From Nitrospinota bacterium (GTDB lineage Bacteria > Nitrospinota_A > UBA7883): DNA of 5,303 bases. The notes under the pieces were generated by a model. The model ran no database searches. It saw only the letters and a list, made by a program, of their open reading frames with translations, and was not told where the DNA came from. The stretch spans positions 1-5,303 of the forward strand of contig JAOUNV010000175.1 in NCBI GenBank assembly GCA_029880775.1, read 5' to 3'. Below, one piece after another: positions 1-5,303 of the stretch; within the stretch, counting starts at the first letter, position 1, and each line of letters starts with the position of its first letter. The position numbers were made by a program, and so were the translations under genes.

Positions 1-246
1 TAGAATATCGCGCTCCATGCGCAACCGCTTGTTCTCCTTGCGAAGCGCCTTGAGTTCATCAGCCTCACGGCGTTTTACCGTATCGCCCAAAAGACCCTCT
101 TCGTACGTTTTCTTCCACCTGCCAAGAACAGCCGCGCTGACGCCCAGGTCTCGCGCAGCTTCTGTTATCGAAAGCCCTTGCTCGGTCACCAGCTTCACCG
201 CCTCGACCTTGAACTCTTCGCCGAATTTACGCCGTTTCTTGCTCAT
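1..246 (-). CDS. IS3-family transposase OrfA, N-terminal 82 residues (runs off the left edge)
   Basis: This encodes the DNA-binding subunit of an IS3-family transposase, which recognises the element's ends and is usually joined to the catalytic OrfB by programmed -1 frameshifting. The reading frame is open from ATG at 246 to the window edge. Residues about 7-46 form the typical OrfA helix-turn-helix domain: a KFGEEFKVEAVKLV opening, then SITEAARDLGVS and LGRWKK. Residues about 61-82 are charged, with leucines at 68, 75 and 82 in heptad spacing and Asn72 between them, fitting the leucine zipper used for OrfA multimerisation. The start is supported by GGAGGT at 257-252, 5 nt before the ATG. OrfA proteins are usually about 85-120 aa, so most of the protein is present. 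No DDE catalytic domain is visible because OrfB lies outside. I see no sign of decay, but activity cannot be judged. Confidence 0.92.
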   Translation of the reverse strand, partial: MSKKRRKFGEEFKVEAVKLVTEQGLSITEAARDLGVSAAVLGRWKKTYEEGLLGDTVKRREADELKALRKENKRLRMERDIL

Positions 247-266
247 TTCTTACCTCCCTAAAACAG

Positions 267-294
267 ATTACTAACTAAACATTCTGTCCGTCAA
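267..294 (-). promoter_or_regulatory. likely promoter of the IS transposase gene
   Basis: On the minus strand a TTGACG -35 box (294-289, 5 of 6 matches to the sigma-70 consensus) is followed after 16 nt by AGTAAT (272-267, 4 of 6). The pair sits between the IS end and the orfA start codon, with the -35 box inside the terminal repeat, a usual position in IS3-family elements. This is assigned by pattern only. Confidence 0.5.
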
Positions 295-309
295 TTCGGG
301 GGAAGTTCA
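285..309 (-). repeat. candidate terminal inverted repeat of the IS3-family element
   Basis: Read on the minus strand, this 25-bp segment starts TGAACTTCCCCC and ends with GACA. A TG terminus, a run of C and a downstream GACA resemble ends known from the IS3 family, such as IS2. The partner repeat is outside the window, so the match cannot be shown. The bases just outside it, ATC or ATCG at 310-313, would be one copy of the 3-4 bp target duplication if the boundary is right. Confidence 0.55.
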
Positions 310-332
310 ATCGTCCCCCCTTCCGGTTAAAA

Positions 333-361
333 TTGCTTCCCATACGTGGGCGCCTTAAATT
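333..361 (+). promoter_or_regulatory. weak candidate promoter for the fad operon
   Basis: TTGCTT at 333-338 (3 of 6 matches to the -35 consensus) is followed after 17 nt by TAAATT at 356-361 (4 of 6 matches to the -10 consensus), in the most AT-rich part of the leader. Transcription would begin near 368, placing the palindrome at 387-400 roughly 20-30 nt downstream, where a repressor could block elongation. The matches are weak, and the real promoter may use another sigma factor or have been displaced by the IS insertion. Confidence 0.25.
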
Positions 362-386
362 AGTATTAGAAGGTGTTTTGGCCCGT

Positions 387-400
387 TTGGGTCGACCCAA
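387..400. promoter_or_regulatory. perfect 14-bp palindrome, candidate operator
   Basis: TTGGGTCGACCCAA is a perfect inverted repeat with no spacer, lying 45-58 nt upstream of the fadN start. Beta-oxidation operons are commonly controlled by TetR- or GntR-type repressors (FadR, PsrA, LiuR and similar) that bind short palindromes near the promoter and release on binding acyl-CoA. Symmetry and location fit such an operator, but I cannot match the sequence to a known motif and no regulator gene is in the window. It has no loop or T tract, so it does not look like a terminator. Confidence 0.4.
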
Positions 401-444
401 TAACCGGTGGTGGCATGGTAGCCCCCGCCCGCAGAGATGTTGAA

Positions 445-2835
445 ATGAAACGTATAGACAACGTAGCGGTGCTGGGAGCGGGAGTCATGGGCTCGGCCAT
501 CGCCGCCCACCTGGCCAATTCCGGCCTGGACGTGGTGCTGCTGGACATGGCCCCCCCAAAGCTCACCGAGGACGAAACGGCCAAAGGGCTGACCCTCGAT
601 TCCCCCCAGGTGCGCGACAGGTTCGTGAACAAAGGCCTGGCCGCATGCGCCAAAGCTTCCCCAGCTTCTTTTTATTCCCTGGGGTTGGTAAGCCGGATAG
701 AGACCGGCAACTTCGATGACGACATATCCAAAATCTCCAAATGCGGCTGGATCATAGAGGTCGTGCTGGAGAATATGGAGATCAAGAAAAAATTGTACAC
801 TGAAAAGGTGATCCCCCACGCCGCCGAGGGCGCTATCCTCTCCACAAACACCTCCGGTCTCTCCGTCAATGAGCTGGCCCTGTCGTTGCCGGAGGAGATG
901 CGCAAAAGGTTCCTGGTGACACATTTCTTCAATCCACCTCGCTACATGCGGCTGATGGAGATCGTCGCCTCCAAGTACACGGATCCGGCTGCAGTGGCCC
1001 ACATGGCGGAGTTTATAAACCACCGCCTAGGCAAGGGGATTGTCTACGCCAAAGACACTCCAAACTTCATAGCCAACCGCATAGGCATCTTCGCCGTGTT
1101 CAACGCCATCCGCCACATGACACAGATGGGGATGACCGTGGAGGAGGTGGACTCCGTGGCGGGCCAGCCCTCTGGCAAACCGAAAAGCGCCGTCTTCCGC
1201 ACTGCGGACCTGGTGGGGGTGGACCTGCTGGATCATGTGGGGAAAAACTCATACGACCATCAGGCCGACGACCCGGACCGGGAGGAATTCAAAACCCCGA
1301 AAGTGGTGACGGAGCTGATCGAAAAAGGACTGCTGGGGCAGAAGAGCGGCTCCGGATTCTACAAAAAGGTCAAAGAGAACGGCAAGTCGGTGATCTTTCA
1401 TTACGACTACAACACAGGGGACTACGCCCCTCCGGCCAAGCCCCGCTTCGCATCCGTGGGGCAGGTCCGCCAGATAGACGACTCCGCCGCCAGGGTGAAG
1501 GCCCTGCTCAACGGCAAAGACAAAGCGGCGCAGTTCGCCTGGGCCACCACCCGAGACACATTGCTGTATACCTTCAAGCGGATTCCGGAGATCGCCGACG
1601 ATGTGGTGAACATAGACAACGCCATGAAGTGGGGATACAACTGGGATATCGGCCCATTCGAGATGATGGACGCCATCGGCGTTGAGAGTTTTGTGAAACG
1701 CGCCAAGGCGGACGGCGTAGAGGTCCCGGAAGCTCTGACCAAAATAAAAAGCTTCTACCACCATGAGGAAGCTCGCAAAACATATTTCGACGTCAAAGCT
1801 GGCGATGGATACTCCGATGTCCCCGTGGCCCCTGGCGCCATAACTTTCGATATCCTAAAGCGCGCCGGCGCCGAAGTGGAGAGAAACTCCGCCGCGTCGA
1901 TCCTGGACCTGGGGGATGGCGTTTTCGGGCTGGAGTTCCACTCCAAGATGAACGCCGTGGGGGGCGACACCCTGGGCATGGCCCAGAAAGCCGTCAGGCG
2001 AGCCGAGGCGGAGGGAGTGGCGCTGGTGGTGGGCAACCAGGGGACAATGTTTTCCGCCGGGGCGAACCTGATGACCTTGGCGGTGGCCATCGCCGAAGGC
2101 GTTTACGAAGATATCGACCTGATGATCCGCATGTTCCAGAAAGCCACCATGGGGATCAAGTACGCCAAGGTGCCCGTGGTGGTGGCGCCATACAACCTGA
2201 CCCTGGGCGGCGGCGCGGAGTTCGTGCTGCATGCCGATTCCGTCTGCGCTCATGCGGAGACATACATGGGCATGGTGGAGATCGGCGTTGGGCTGCTACC
2301 GGCCGGTGGCGGAACCAAGGAAGTGACCATGCGCTCCATCCAGCTGGCGCAGGAGAACAAGACAGACGTGCAACCCTTCATCGCACGATACTTCGAGAAC
2401 ATCGGCCTGGCCAAGGTCTCCCGCTCCGCGCTGGAGCTGTATGAACTGGGATACCTGCGCCATGGCGACAGTGTGACCATGGACATCGCCCGGCTGATCC
2501 CGGACGCAAAGCAAAAAGCCCTGGCCCTGGCGGCCAACTATCGCCCATCCATGCCAGCCACAGATTTAAAGGCCCCAGGCCGTAGCGTGGCGGCGACTAT
2601 AAGAAGCATGCTGTGGAATATGAGGATGGGTGGGTTCGCCACCGAGTATGAGGAATATATCGGCGGGATCATCGCCAACGTGATGAGTGGCGGCGATGTC
2701 CCAGTGGGGACTTTGGTGTCGGAGCAATATCTGCTGGACCTGGAGCGGGAAGGCTTCCTGAAGCTGTGTGGAAACAAAAAGACACTGGAGCGCATCCAAA
2801 ATATGTTGAAGACAGGCAAGGCGCTGCGGAACTGA
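445..2835 (+). CDS. fadN: FadN-type bifunctional 3-hydroxyacyl-CoA dehydrogenase/enoyl-CoA hydratase
   Basis: This cytoplasmic enzyme hydrates trans-2-enoyl-CoA and oxidises the resulting 3-hydroxyacyl-CoA to 3-ketoacyl-CoA with NAD+. It is 796 aa long, close to Bacillus FadN (about 790). Domain order is dehydrogenase first and hydratase last, the reverse of E. coli FadB. Residues 5-200 form the NAD-binding fold, with GAGVMG at 11-16, Asp34 at the end of the second strand and STNTSG at 133-138. The catalytic pair is His160 (HFFNPP) and Glu172 (MEIV). PNFIANRIG at 206-214 opens the first C-terminal dehydrogenase domain, and a second copy lies at about 360-420 (GYNWDIGPFEMMDAIG). The hydratase spans about 485-690, with oxyanion-hole segments SAGANL (537-542) and LGGGAE, and Glu592 and Glu612 spaced 20 apart like the two catalytic glutamates of rat enoyl-CoA hydratase. 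ATG 445 puts the fold at the expected distance from the N terminus, but its ribosome site is weak (AGAG at 433-436). In-frame ATG 415 or GTG 373 are alternatives. Confidence 0.93.
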   Translation: MKRIDNVAVLGAGVMGSAIAAHLANSGLDVVLLDMAPPKLTEDETAKGLTLDSPQVRDRFVNKGLAACAKASPASFYSLGLVSRIETGNFDDDISKISKCGWIIEVVLENMEIKKKLYTEKVIPHAAEGAILSTNTSGLSVNELALSLPEEMRKRFLVTHFFNPPRYMRLMEIVASKYTDPAAVAHMAEFINHRLGKGIVYAKDTPNFIANRIGIFAVFNAIRHMTQMGMTVEEVDSVAGQPSGKPKSAVFRTADLVGVDLLDHVGKNSYDHQADDPDREEFKTPKVVTELIEKGLLGQKSGSGFYKKVKENGKSVIFHYDYNTGDYAPPAKPRFASVGQVRQIDDSAARVKALLNGKDKAAQFAWATTRDTLLYTFKRIPEIADDVVNIDNAMKWGYNWDIGPFEMMDAIGVESFVKRAKADGVEVPEALTKIKSFYHHEEARKTYFDVKAGDGYSDVPVAPGAITFDILKRAGAEVERNSAASILDLGDGVFGLEFHSKMNAVGGDTLGMAQKAVRRAEAEGVALVVGNQGTMFSAGANLMTLAVAIAEGVYEDIDLMIRMFQKATMGIKYAKVPVVVAPYNLTLGGGAEFVLHADSVCAHAETYMGMVEIGVGLLPAGGGTKEVTMRSIQLAQENKTDVQPFIARYFENIGLAKVSRSALELYELGYLRHGDSVTMDIARLIPDAKQKALALAANYRPSMPATDLKAPGRSVAATIRSMLWNMRMGGFATEYEEYIGGIIANVMSGGDVPVGTLVSEQYLLDLEREGFLKLCGNKKTLERIQNMLKTGKALRN

Positions 2836-2842
2836 ATAAACC

Positions 2843-2846
2843 GGAG
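2843..2846 (+). promoter_or_regulatory. ribosome binding site of fadA
   Basis: GGAG lies 7 nt before ATG 2854 but only 1 nt before the upstream in-frame ATG 2848. The spacing therefore favours 2854 as the start. Confidence 0.7.
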
Positions 2847-2853
2847 AATGACA

Positions 2854-4026
2854 ATGAGACAAGCCTATATACTGGCCGCCAAAAGAACCGCCGGATGCAA
2901 GGCGAACAAGGGTAAGTTTCGCGGAACCCGCCCCGACGACTTGGCCGCCGCCGCCATCGGGGGCGCCATAGAAAGCGCGGGGATCGACCCTGCCGAACTG
3001 GAAGACGTGATCATGGGGTGCGCCTTCCCAGAGGCGGAGCAGGGGATGAACGTGGCCCGAATCGCCGCCATGAAAGCGGGCGTGCCATATTCCGTCCCCG
3101 GCATGACGGTGAACCGTTTCTGCTCCTCCGGGTTGCAGTCTATCGCCATCGCCGCGGAGAGGATCATGGCGGGCTTCGCCGATGTGATATTGGCGGGTGG
3201 AGTGGAATCGATGTCCATGACCCCTATGGGCGGACTCAAGTACTCCGTCAACCCATCGCTGATGGGGGCGAATCCAGAGTCGTATTCCACCATGGGAATC
3301 ACGGCGGAGATGGTGGCGGAGAAATACGGGATCGGCCGAGAGGCGCAGGATGAGTTCGCATACCAAAGCCATATGAGAGCCGCCAAAGCCATCGACGATG
3401 GCAAGTTCACAGACGAGATAATCCCGGTGGAGGTGGATCGCGCCAACCTGCAAGGAAAGAAAATGGTGACGAAAAATGAGACCGTGGCCATCGACGACGG
3501 AGTCCGGCGAGACACCACACTGGAAGGGCTGGCCAGGCTTAAACCGCCATTCAAGCAGGGCGGCTCTGTCACGGCGGGCAATTCATCACAGATGACCGAT
3601 GGGGCCGCCGCCACCATAGTGGTCTCTGAGGAGTACCTGAAGCGAACCGGGCGCTCCCCCCTTGCCCGGTTCATCGGGTGCGCCGTGCGCGGCGTGGCTC
3701 CGGAGATTATGGGCATTGGCCCGGTGGAGGCGGTTCCCGCAGTGTTGTCGAGGGCGGGGATGAAGATCGGCGATGTGGGGTTGATAGAGCTTAACGAGGC
3801 GTTCGCGGCCCAGTCGCTGGCGGTGATCGGCCAACTGGGGCTGGACAAGAGCATACTTAACGTCAACGGCGGAGCCATCGCCCTGGGGCATCCCCTTGGC
3901 TGCACCGGGGCCAAGCTGCTGGCCACTCTGCTGTCGGAGATGGGGCGGCGCAAAACGAAAATCGGCATGGTGACCATGTGCGTGGGCGGAGGCATGGGCG
4001 CCGCCGGTCTCTTCGAGCGTTTATAA
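2854..4026 (+). CDS. fadA: acetyl-CoA acyltransferase (3-ketoacyl-CoA thiolase)
   Basis: This enzyme performs the last step of the spiral: CoA-dependent cleavage of 3-ketoacyl-CoA to acetyl-CoA and an acyl-CoA shortened by two carbons. The 390-aa product has normal thiolase length. The nucleophilic cysteine is Cys90 in NRFCSSGLQ, NEAFA begins at Asn314, the catalytic histidine is His346 in GGAIALGHPLGCTGAK, and the second catalytic cysteine is Cys376 in MCVGGGMGAAG. All the usual thiolase motifs are therefore intact. Position directly after fadN, with an 18-nt gap and no terminator, points to the fatty-acid degradative thiolase (YusK/FadA type) rather than the biosynthetic acetoacetyl-CoA thiolase, though motifs alone do not separate these. 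There is no signal peptide or membrane segment. FadN and FadA homologues may form a complex, which is an inference from the FadB-FadA trifunctional enzyme. ATG 2848, two codons upstream, is the alternative start. Confidence 0.93.
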   Translation: MRQAYILAAKRTAGCKANKGKFRGTRPDDLAAAAIGGAIESAGIDPAELEDVIMGCAFPEAEQGMNVARIAAMKAGVPYSVPGMTVNRFCSSGLQSIAIAAERIMAGFADVILAGGVESMSMTPMGGLKYSVNPSLMGANPESYSTMGITAEMVAEKYGIGREAQDEFAYQSHMRAAKAIDDGKFTDEIIPVEVDRANLQGKKMVTKNETVAIDDGVRRDTTLEGLARLKPPFKQGGSVTAGNSSQMTDGAAATIVVSEEYLKRTGRSPLARFIGCAVRGVAPEIMGIGPVEAVPAVLSRAGMKIGDVGLIELNEAFAAQSLAVIGQLGLDKSILNVNGGAIALGHPLGCTGAKLLATLLSEMGRRKTKIGMVTMCVGGGMGAAGLFERL

Positions 4027-4030
4027 AAAA

Positions 4031-4036
4031 GGAAGG
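4031..4036 (+). promoter_or_regulatory. ribosome binding site of fadE
   Basis: GGAAGG lies 8 nt before ATG 4045 and only 2 nt before the in-frame ATG 4039, so 4045 is preferred. A GTG at 4036-4038 directly upstream is in the same frame and even closer, so it is unlikely. Confidence 0.65.
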
Positions 4037-4044
4037 TGATGACC

Positions 4045-5303
4045 ATGGCAAGCGGTACAAAAGAAATGGGAAAAGAAACACTCAAGGGTGGCGAGTTCCT
4101 GCTTACGGAAACTCCATGCGCCGACATATTCACGCCGGAGGATTTCACCGACGAACATAAACAGATAGCCGAGACATGCGAGAGGTTTGTCCTGGACGAG
4201 GTGGCGCCGCGCCTGGAGCAGGTGGAGAGTATGGATGCGGCCACCATCAAGGAGCTGATGGCCAAGGCGGGTGAGCTGGGGCTTCTGATGATAGACGCGC
4301 CGGAGGAATTCGGCGGGCTGGCCCTGGACAAGGTGACGAATATGCTGGCCAGCGAAAAGATGACCGGCGCCGGATCGTTCACCGTGGTCTACTCCGCCCA
4401 CACTGGGCTTGGCACCCTCCCGCTGGTCTATTACGGCACGAAAGCGCAAAAGGAAAAGTACCTGGAGAAGATAATCTCCGGCGAATGGGTCGGCGCATAC
4501 GCTCTCACCGAGCCGGAGTCTGGCTCCGACGCGTTGGCGGCCAAGACTTCCGCTGTGCTCAGCGATGACGGAAAGCATTACGTTCTCAACGGTACCAAGC
4601 AATTCATCACCAACGCCGGGTTCGCCGAATTGATAACCGTTTTCGCCAAAGTGGACAAAGAGCATTTCACCGCGTTTTTGGTGGAGCGAGGCTATCCCGG
4701 AGTGACCCTGGGTCCGGAAGAGAAAAAGATGGGGATCAAAGGCTCCTCCACCCGCCAGGTTATTTTGGACAACGCCCAGGTTCCCGTGGAGAACCTGCTG
4801 GGTGAGGTCGGCAAGGGGCACAAGATCGCCTTTAACATTCTGAACATGGGACGGTTCAAGCTGGGCGCGGCCACCCTGGGGGCGGCCAAGCAGGTCATCG
4901 GCCTGGCGGCCAAATACGCCGCGGAGCGAAAACAGTTCGGCAAGACTATCGGCTCTTTTGGCGCCATCAAGGAAAAACTGGCGGACATGGTTTCCGACAC
5001 CTTTATGAGCGAGTCGCTGGTATATCGCTTGGCGGGAATGGTGGACGAGCGTATCGCCACCCTCGATAGCTCGGCGGAGGACTATTACATCCACTACCAG
5101 AAATGCATAGAGGAACACGCCATCGAATGCGGTATCGCAAAGGTCTTCTGCACGGAAGGGCTGGCCTCCGCGGTGGACGAAGCGGTGCAAACTCATGGTG
5201 GATACGGCTTCATCGCCGAGTATCCCGTAGAAAAGGCATACCGTGACGAGCGGATCAACCGCCTGTGGGAAGGGACCAACGAGATCAACCGCCTACTGAT
5301 TCC
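4045..5303 (+). CDS. fadE: FadE-type acyl-CoA dehydrogenase (3' end outside the window)
   Basis: This FAD enzyme catalyses the first step, oxidising acyl-CoA to trans-2-enoyl-CoA and passing electrons to electron-transfer flavoprotein. The frame is open from 4045 to the right edge, giving 419 residues; Bacillus FadE (YusJ) is about 594, so some 170 residues are probably missing. The N terminus has the KGGEFLL and FTPEDFTDEH segments I recall from YusJ-type enzymes. Family landmarks are AYALTEPESGSDA (151-163) and FITNAG (187-192) in the middle beta domain, MGIKGSSTRQV (229-239), ERKQFGKTI (294-302) and QTHGGYGF (382-389). The probable catalytic base is Glu409 in RLWEGTNEINRL, aligned with the VLCAD-type EGTN glutamate. 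It follows fadA after 18 nt with no terminator. The missing C-terminal part should hold the extra domain typical of the long FadE/VLCAD-like group. Substrate chain length cannot be read from the sequence; long-chain use is inferred from the family. Confidence 0.92.
   Translation, partial: MASGTKEMGKETLKGGEFLLTETPCADIFTPEDFTDEHKQIAETCERFVLDEVAPRLEQVESMDAATIKELMAKAGELGLLMIDAPEEFGGLALDKVTNMLASEKMTGAGSFTVVYSAHTGLGTLPLVYYGTKAQKEKYLEKIISGEWVGAYALTEPESGSDALAAKTSAVLSDDGKHYVLNGTKQFITNAGFAELITVFAKVDKEHFTAFLVERGYPGVTLGPEEKKMGIKGSSTRQVILDNAQVPVENLLGEVGKGHKIAFNILNMGRFKLGAATLGAAKQVIGLAAKYAAERKQFGKTIGSFGAIKEKLADMVSDTFMSESLVYRLAGMVDERIATLDSSAEDYYIHYQKCIEEHAIECGIAKVFCTEGLASAVDEAVQTHGGYGFIAEYPVEKAYRDERINRLWEGTNEINRLLI

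Larger units (their letters stand above)
1..309 (-). mobile_element. 5' end of an IS3-family insertion sequence (partial)
   Basis: This is the leading end of an IS3-family element, read on the minus strand and cut by the left edge of the window. Support comes from an OrfA-type transposase gene (1-246), a promoter-like pair in front of it (267-294), and a candidate terminal inverted repeat (285-309) that begins with TG on the minus strand, as IS3-family ends usually do. OrfB, the programmed frameshift region and the other inverted repeat would lie to the left, outside the window. The outer boundary at 309 is inferred from the TG end and the C-rich tract followed by GACA, not from a comparison of both ends. 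The element is transcribed away from the beta-oxidation operon. Confidence 0.8.
310..444 (+). other. intergenic region between the IS end and fadN
   Basis: This 135-bp stretch separates the IS boundary from the chosen fadN start. It holds a weak promoter-like pair (333-361) and a perfect 14-bp palindrome (387-400). A 7-bp inverted pair, CCGGTTA at 323-329 and TAACCGG at 401-407, flanks both. CCCA and TGGG at 339-342 and 347-350 could pair as a very short stem. The fadN frame stays open back to a GTG at 373, but I read this as leader rather than coding because family members begin within a few residues of the dinucleotide-binding fold. Confidence 0.6.

Noticed and set aside
17..274. A plus-strand open frame of 85 codons opposite the IS gene
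   Set aside because: It is antisense to a clear OrfA helix-turn-helix protein, and its Ser-rich translation has no recognisable feature.
267..293. An alternative IS boundary at TGACGGACA (minus strand, starting at 293)
   Set aside because: It also begins with TG, but ending there would leave the C-rich tract and the outer TGAAC outside the element. The IS3-like layout fits 309 better, and TTGACG at 294-289 is better read as the -35 box.
2566..3453. A minus-strand open frame of about 295 codons spanning the fadN-fadA junction
   Set aside because: It crosses two real genes and their junction in antisense, has low-complexity His/Gly-rich composition and no recognisable motif.
4018..4044. A possible terminator after fadA, suggested by the A-rich TTATAAAAAAGG
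   Set aside because: No GC-rich stem precedes it and the run is A, not T, on the coding strand. It is simply the stop codon and a purine-rich ribosome site.
2865..4382. A long minus-strand open frame of about 505 codons opposite fadA and the start of fadE
   Set aside because: Its translation is rich in Ser, Pro and Ala with no recognisable domain, and it runs antisense to a thiolase with every catalytic motif intact. Long antisense frames are common in GC-rich genes.
4021..5196. A minus-strand open frame of about 391 codons opposite fadE
   Set aside because: The plus strand encodes an unbroken acyl-CoA dehydrogenase with all its motifs. The antisense product is rich in His, Gly and Arg, with no family resemblance.

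Overview
The window holds the end of an insertion sequence followed by three co-directional genes of one fatty-acid beta-oxidation operon. The coding DNA is GC-rich, with many GGC, GCC and CTG codons, and the gene order matches the fadN-fadA-fadE (yusL-yusK-yusJ) operon known from Bacillus. The base composition does not look like Bacillus. An uncultured GC-rich bacterium, for example from the former Deltaproteobacteria or a related phylum, is a guess that cannot be confirmed from this sequence.

Positions 1-309 (minus strand) carry the 5' end of an IS3-family element. They contain the first 82 codons of OrfA, its ribosome binding site, a likely promoter and a likely terminal inverted repeat ending at 309. 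The rest of the element lies beyond the left edge. Positions 310-444 are non-coding and separate the IS end from the operon. They contain a weak promoter-like sequence and a perfect 14-bp palindrome (387-400) that could be an operator.

Positions 445-2835 encode a 796-aa FadN-type bifunctional 3-hydroxyacyl-CoA dehydrogenase/enoyl-CoA hydratase. Positions 2854-4026 encode a 390-aa thiolase (FadA). Positions 4045-5303 encode the first 419 residues of a FadE-type acyl-CoA dehydrogenase that runs off the right edge. The two gaps between genes are both 18 nt, and no terminator is visible in either, so the three genes are probably one transcript.

Together the products cover all four steps of the beta-oxidation spiral. 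FadE makes the trans-2-enoyl-CoA and passes electrons to an electron-transfer flavoprotein not encoded here. FadN hydrates the product and oxidises it to the 3-ketoacyl-CoA with NAD+. FadA cleaves that with CoA to acetyl-CoA and a shortened acyl-CoA. The catalytic residues I can place are intact in all three proteins. I see no undescribed system here. The items most worth a second look are the palindrome, the IS junction about 135 bp upstream of the operon, and the shared tandem-start arrangement at fadA and fadE.
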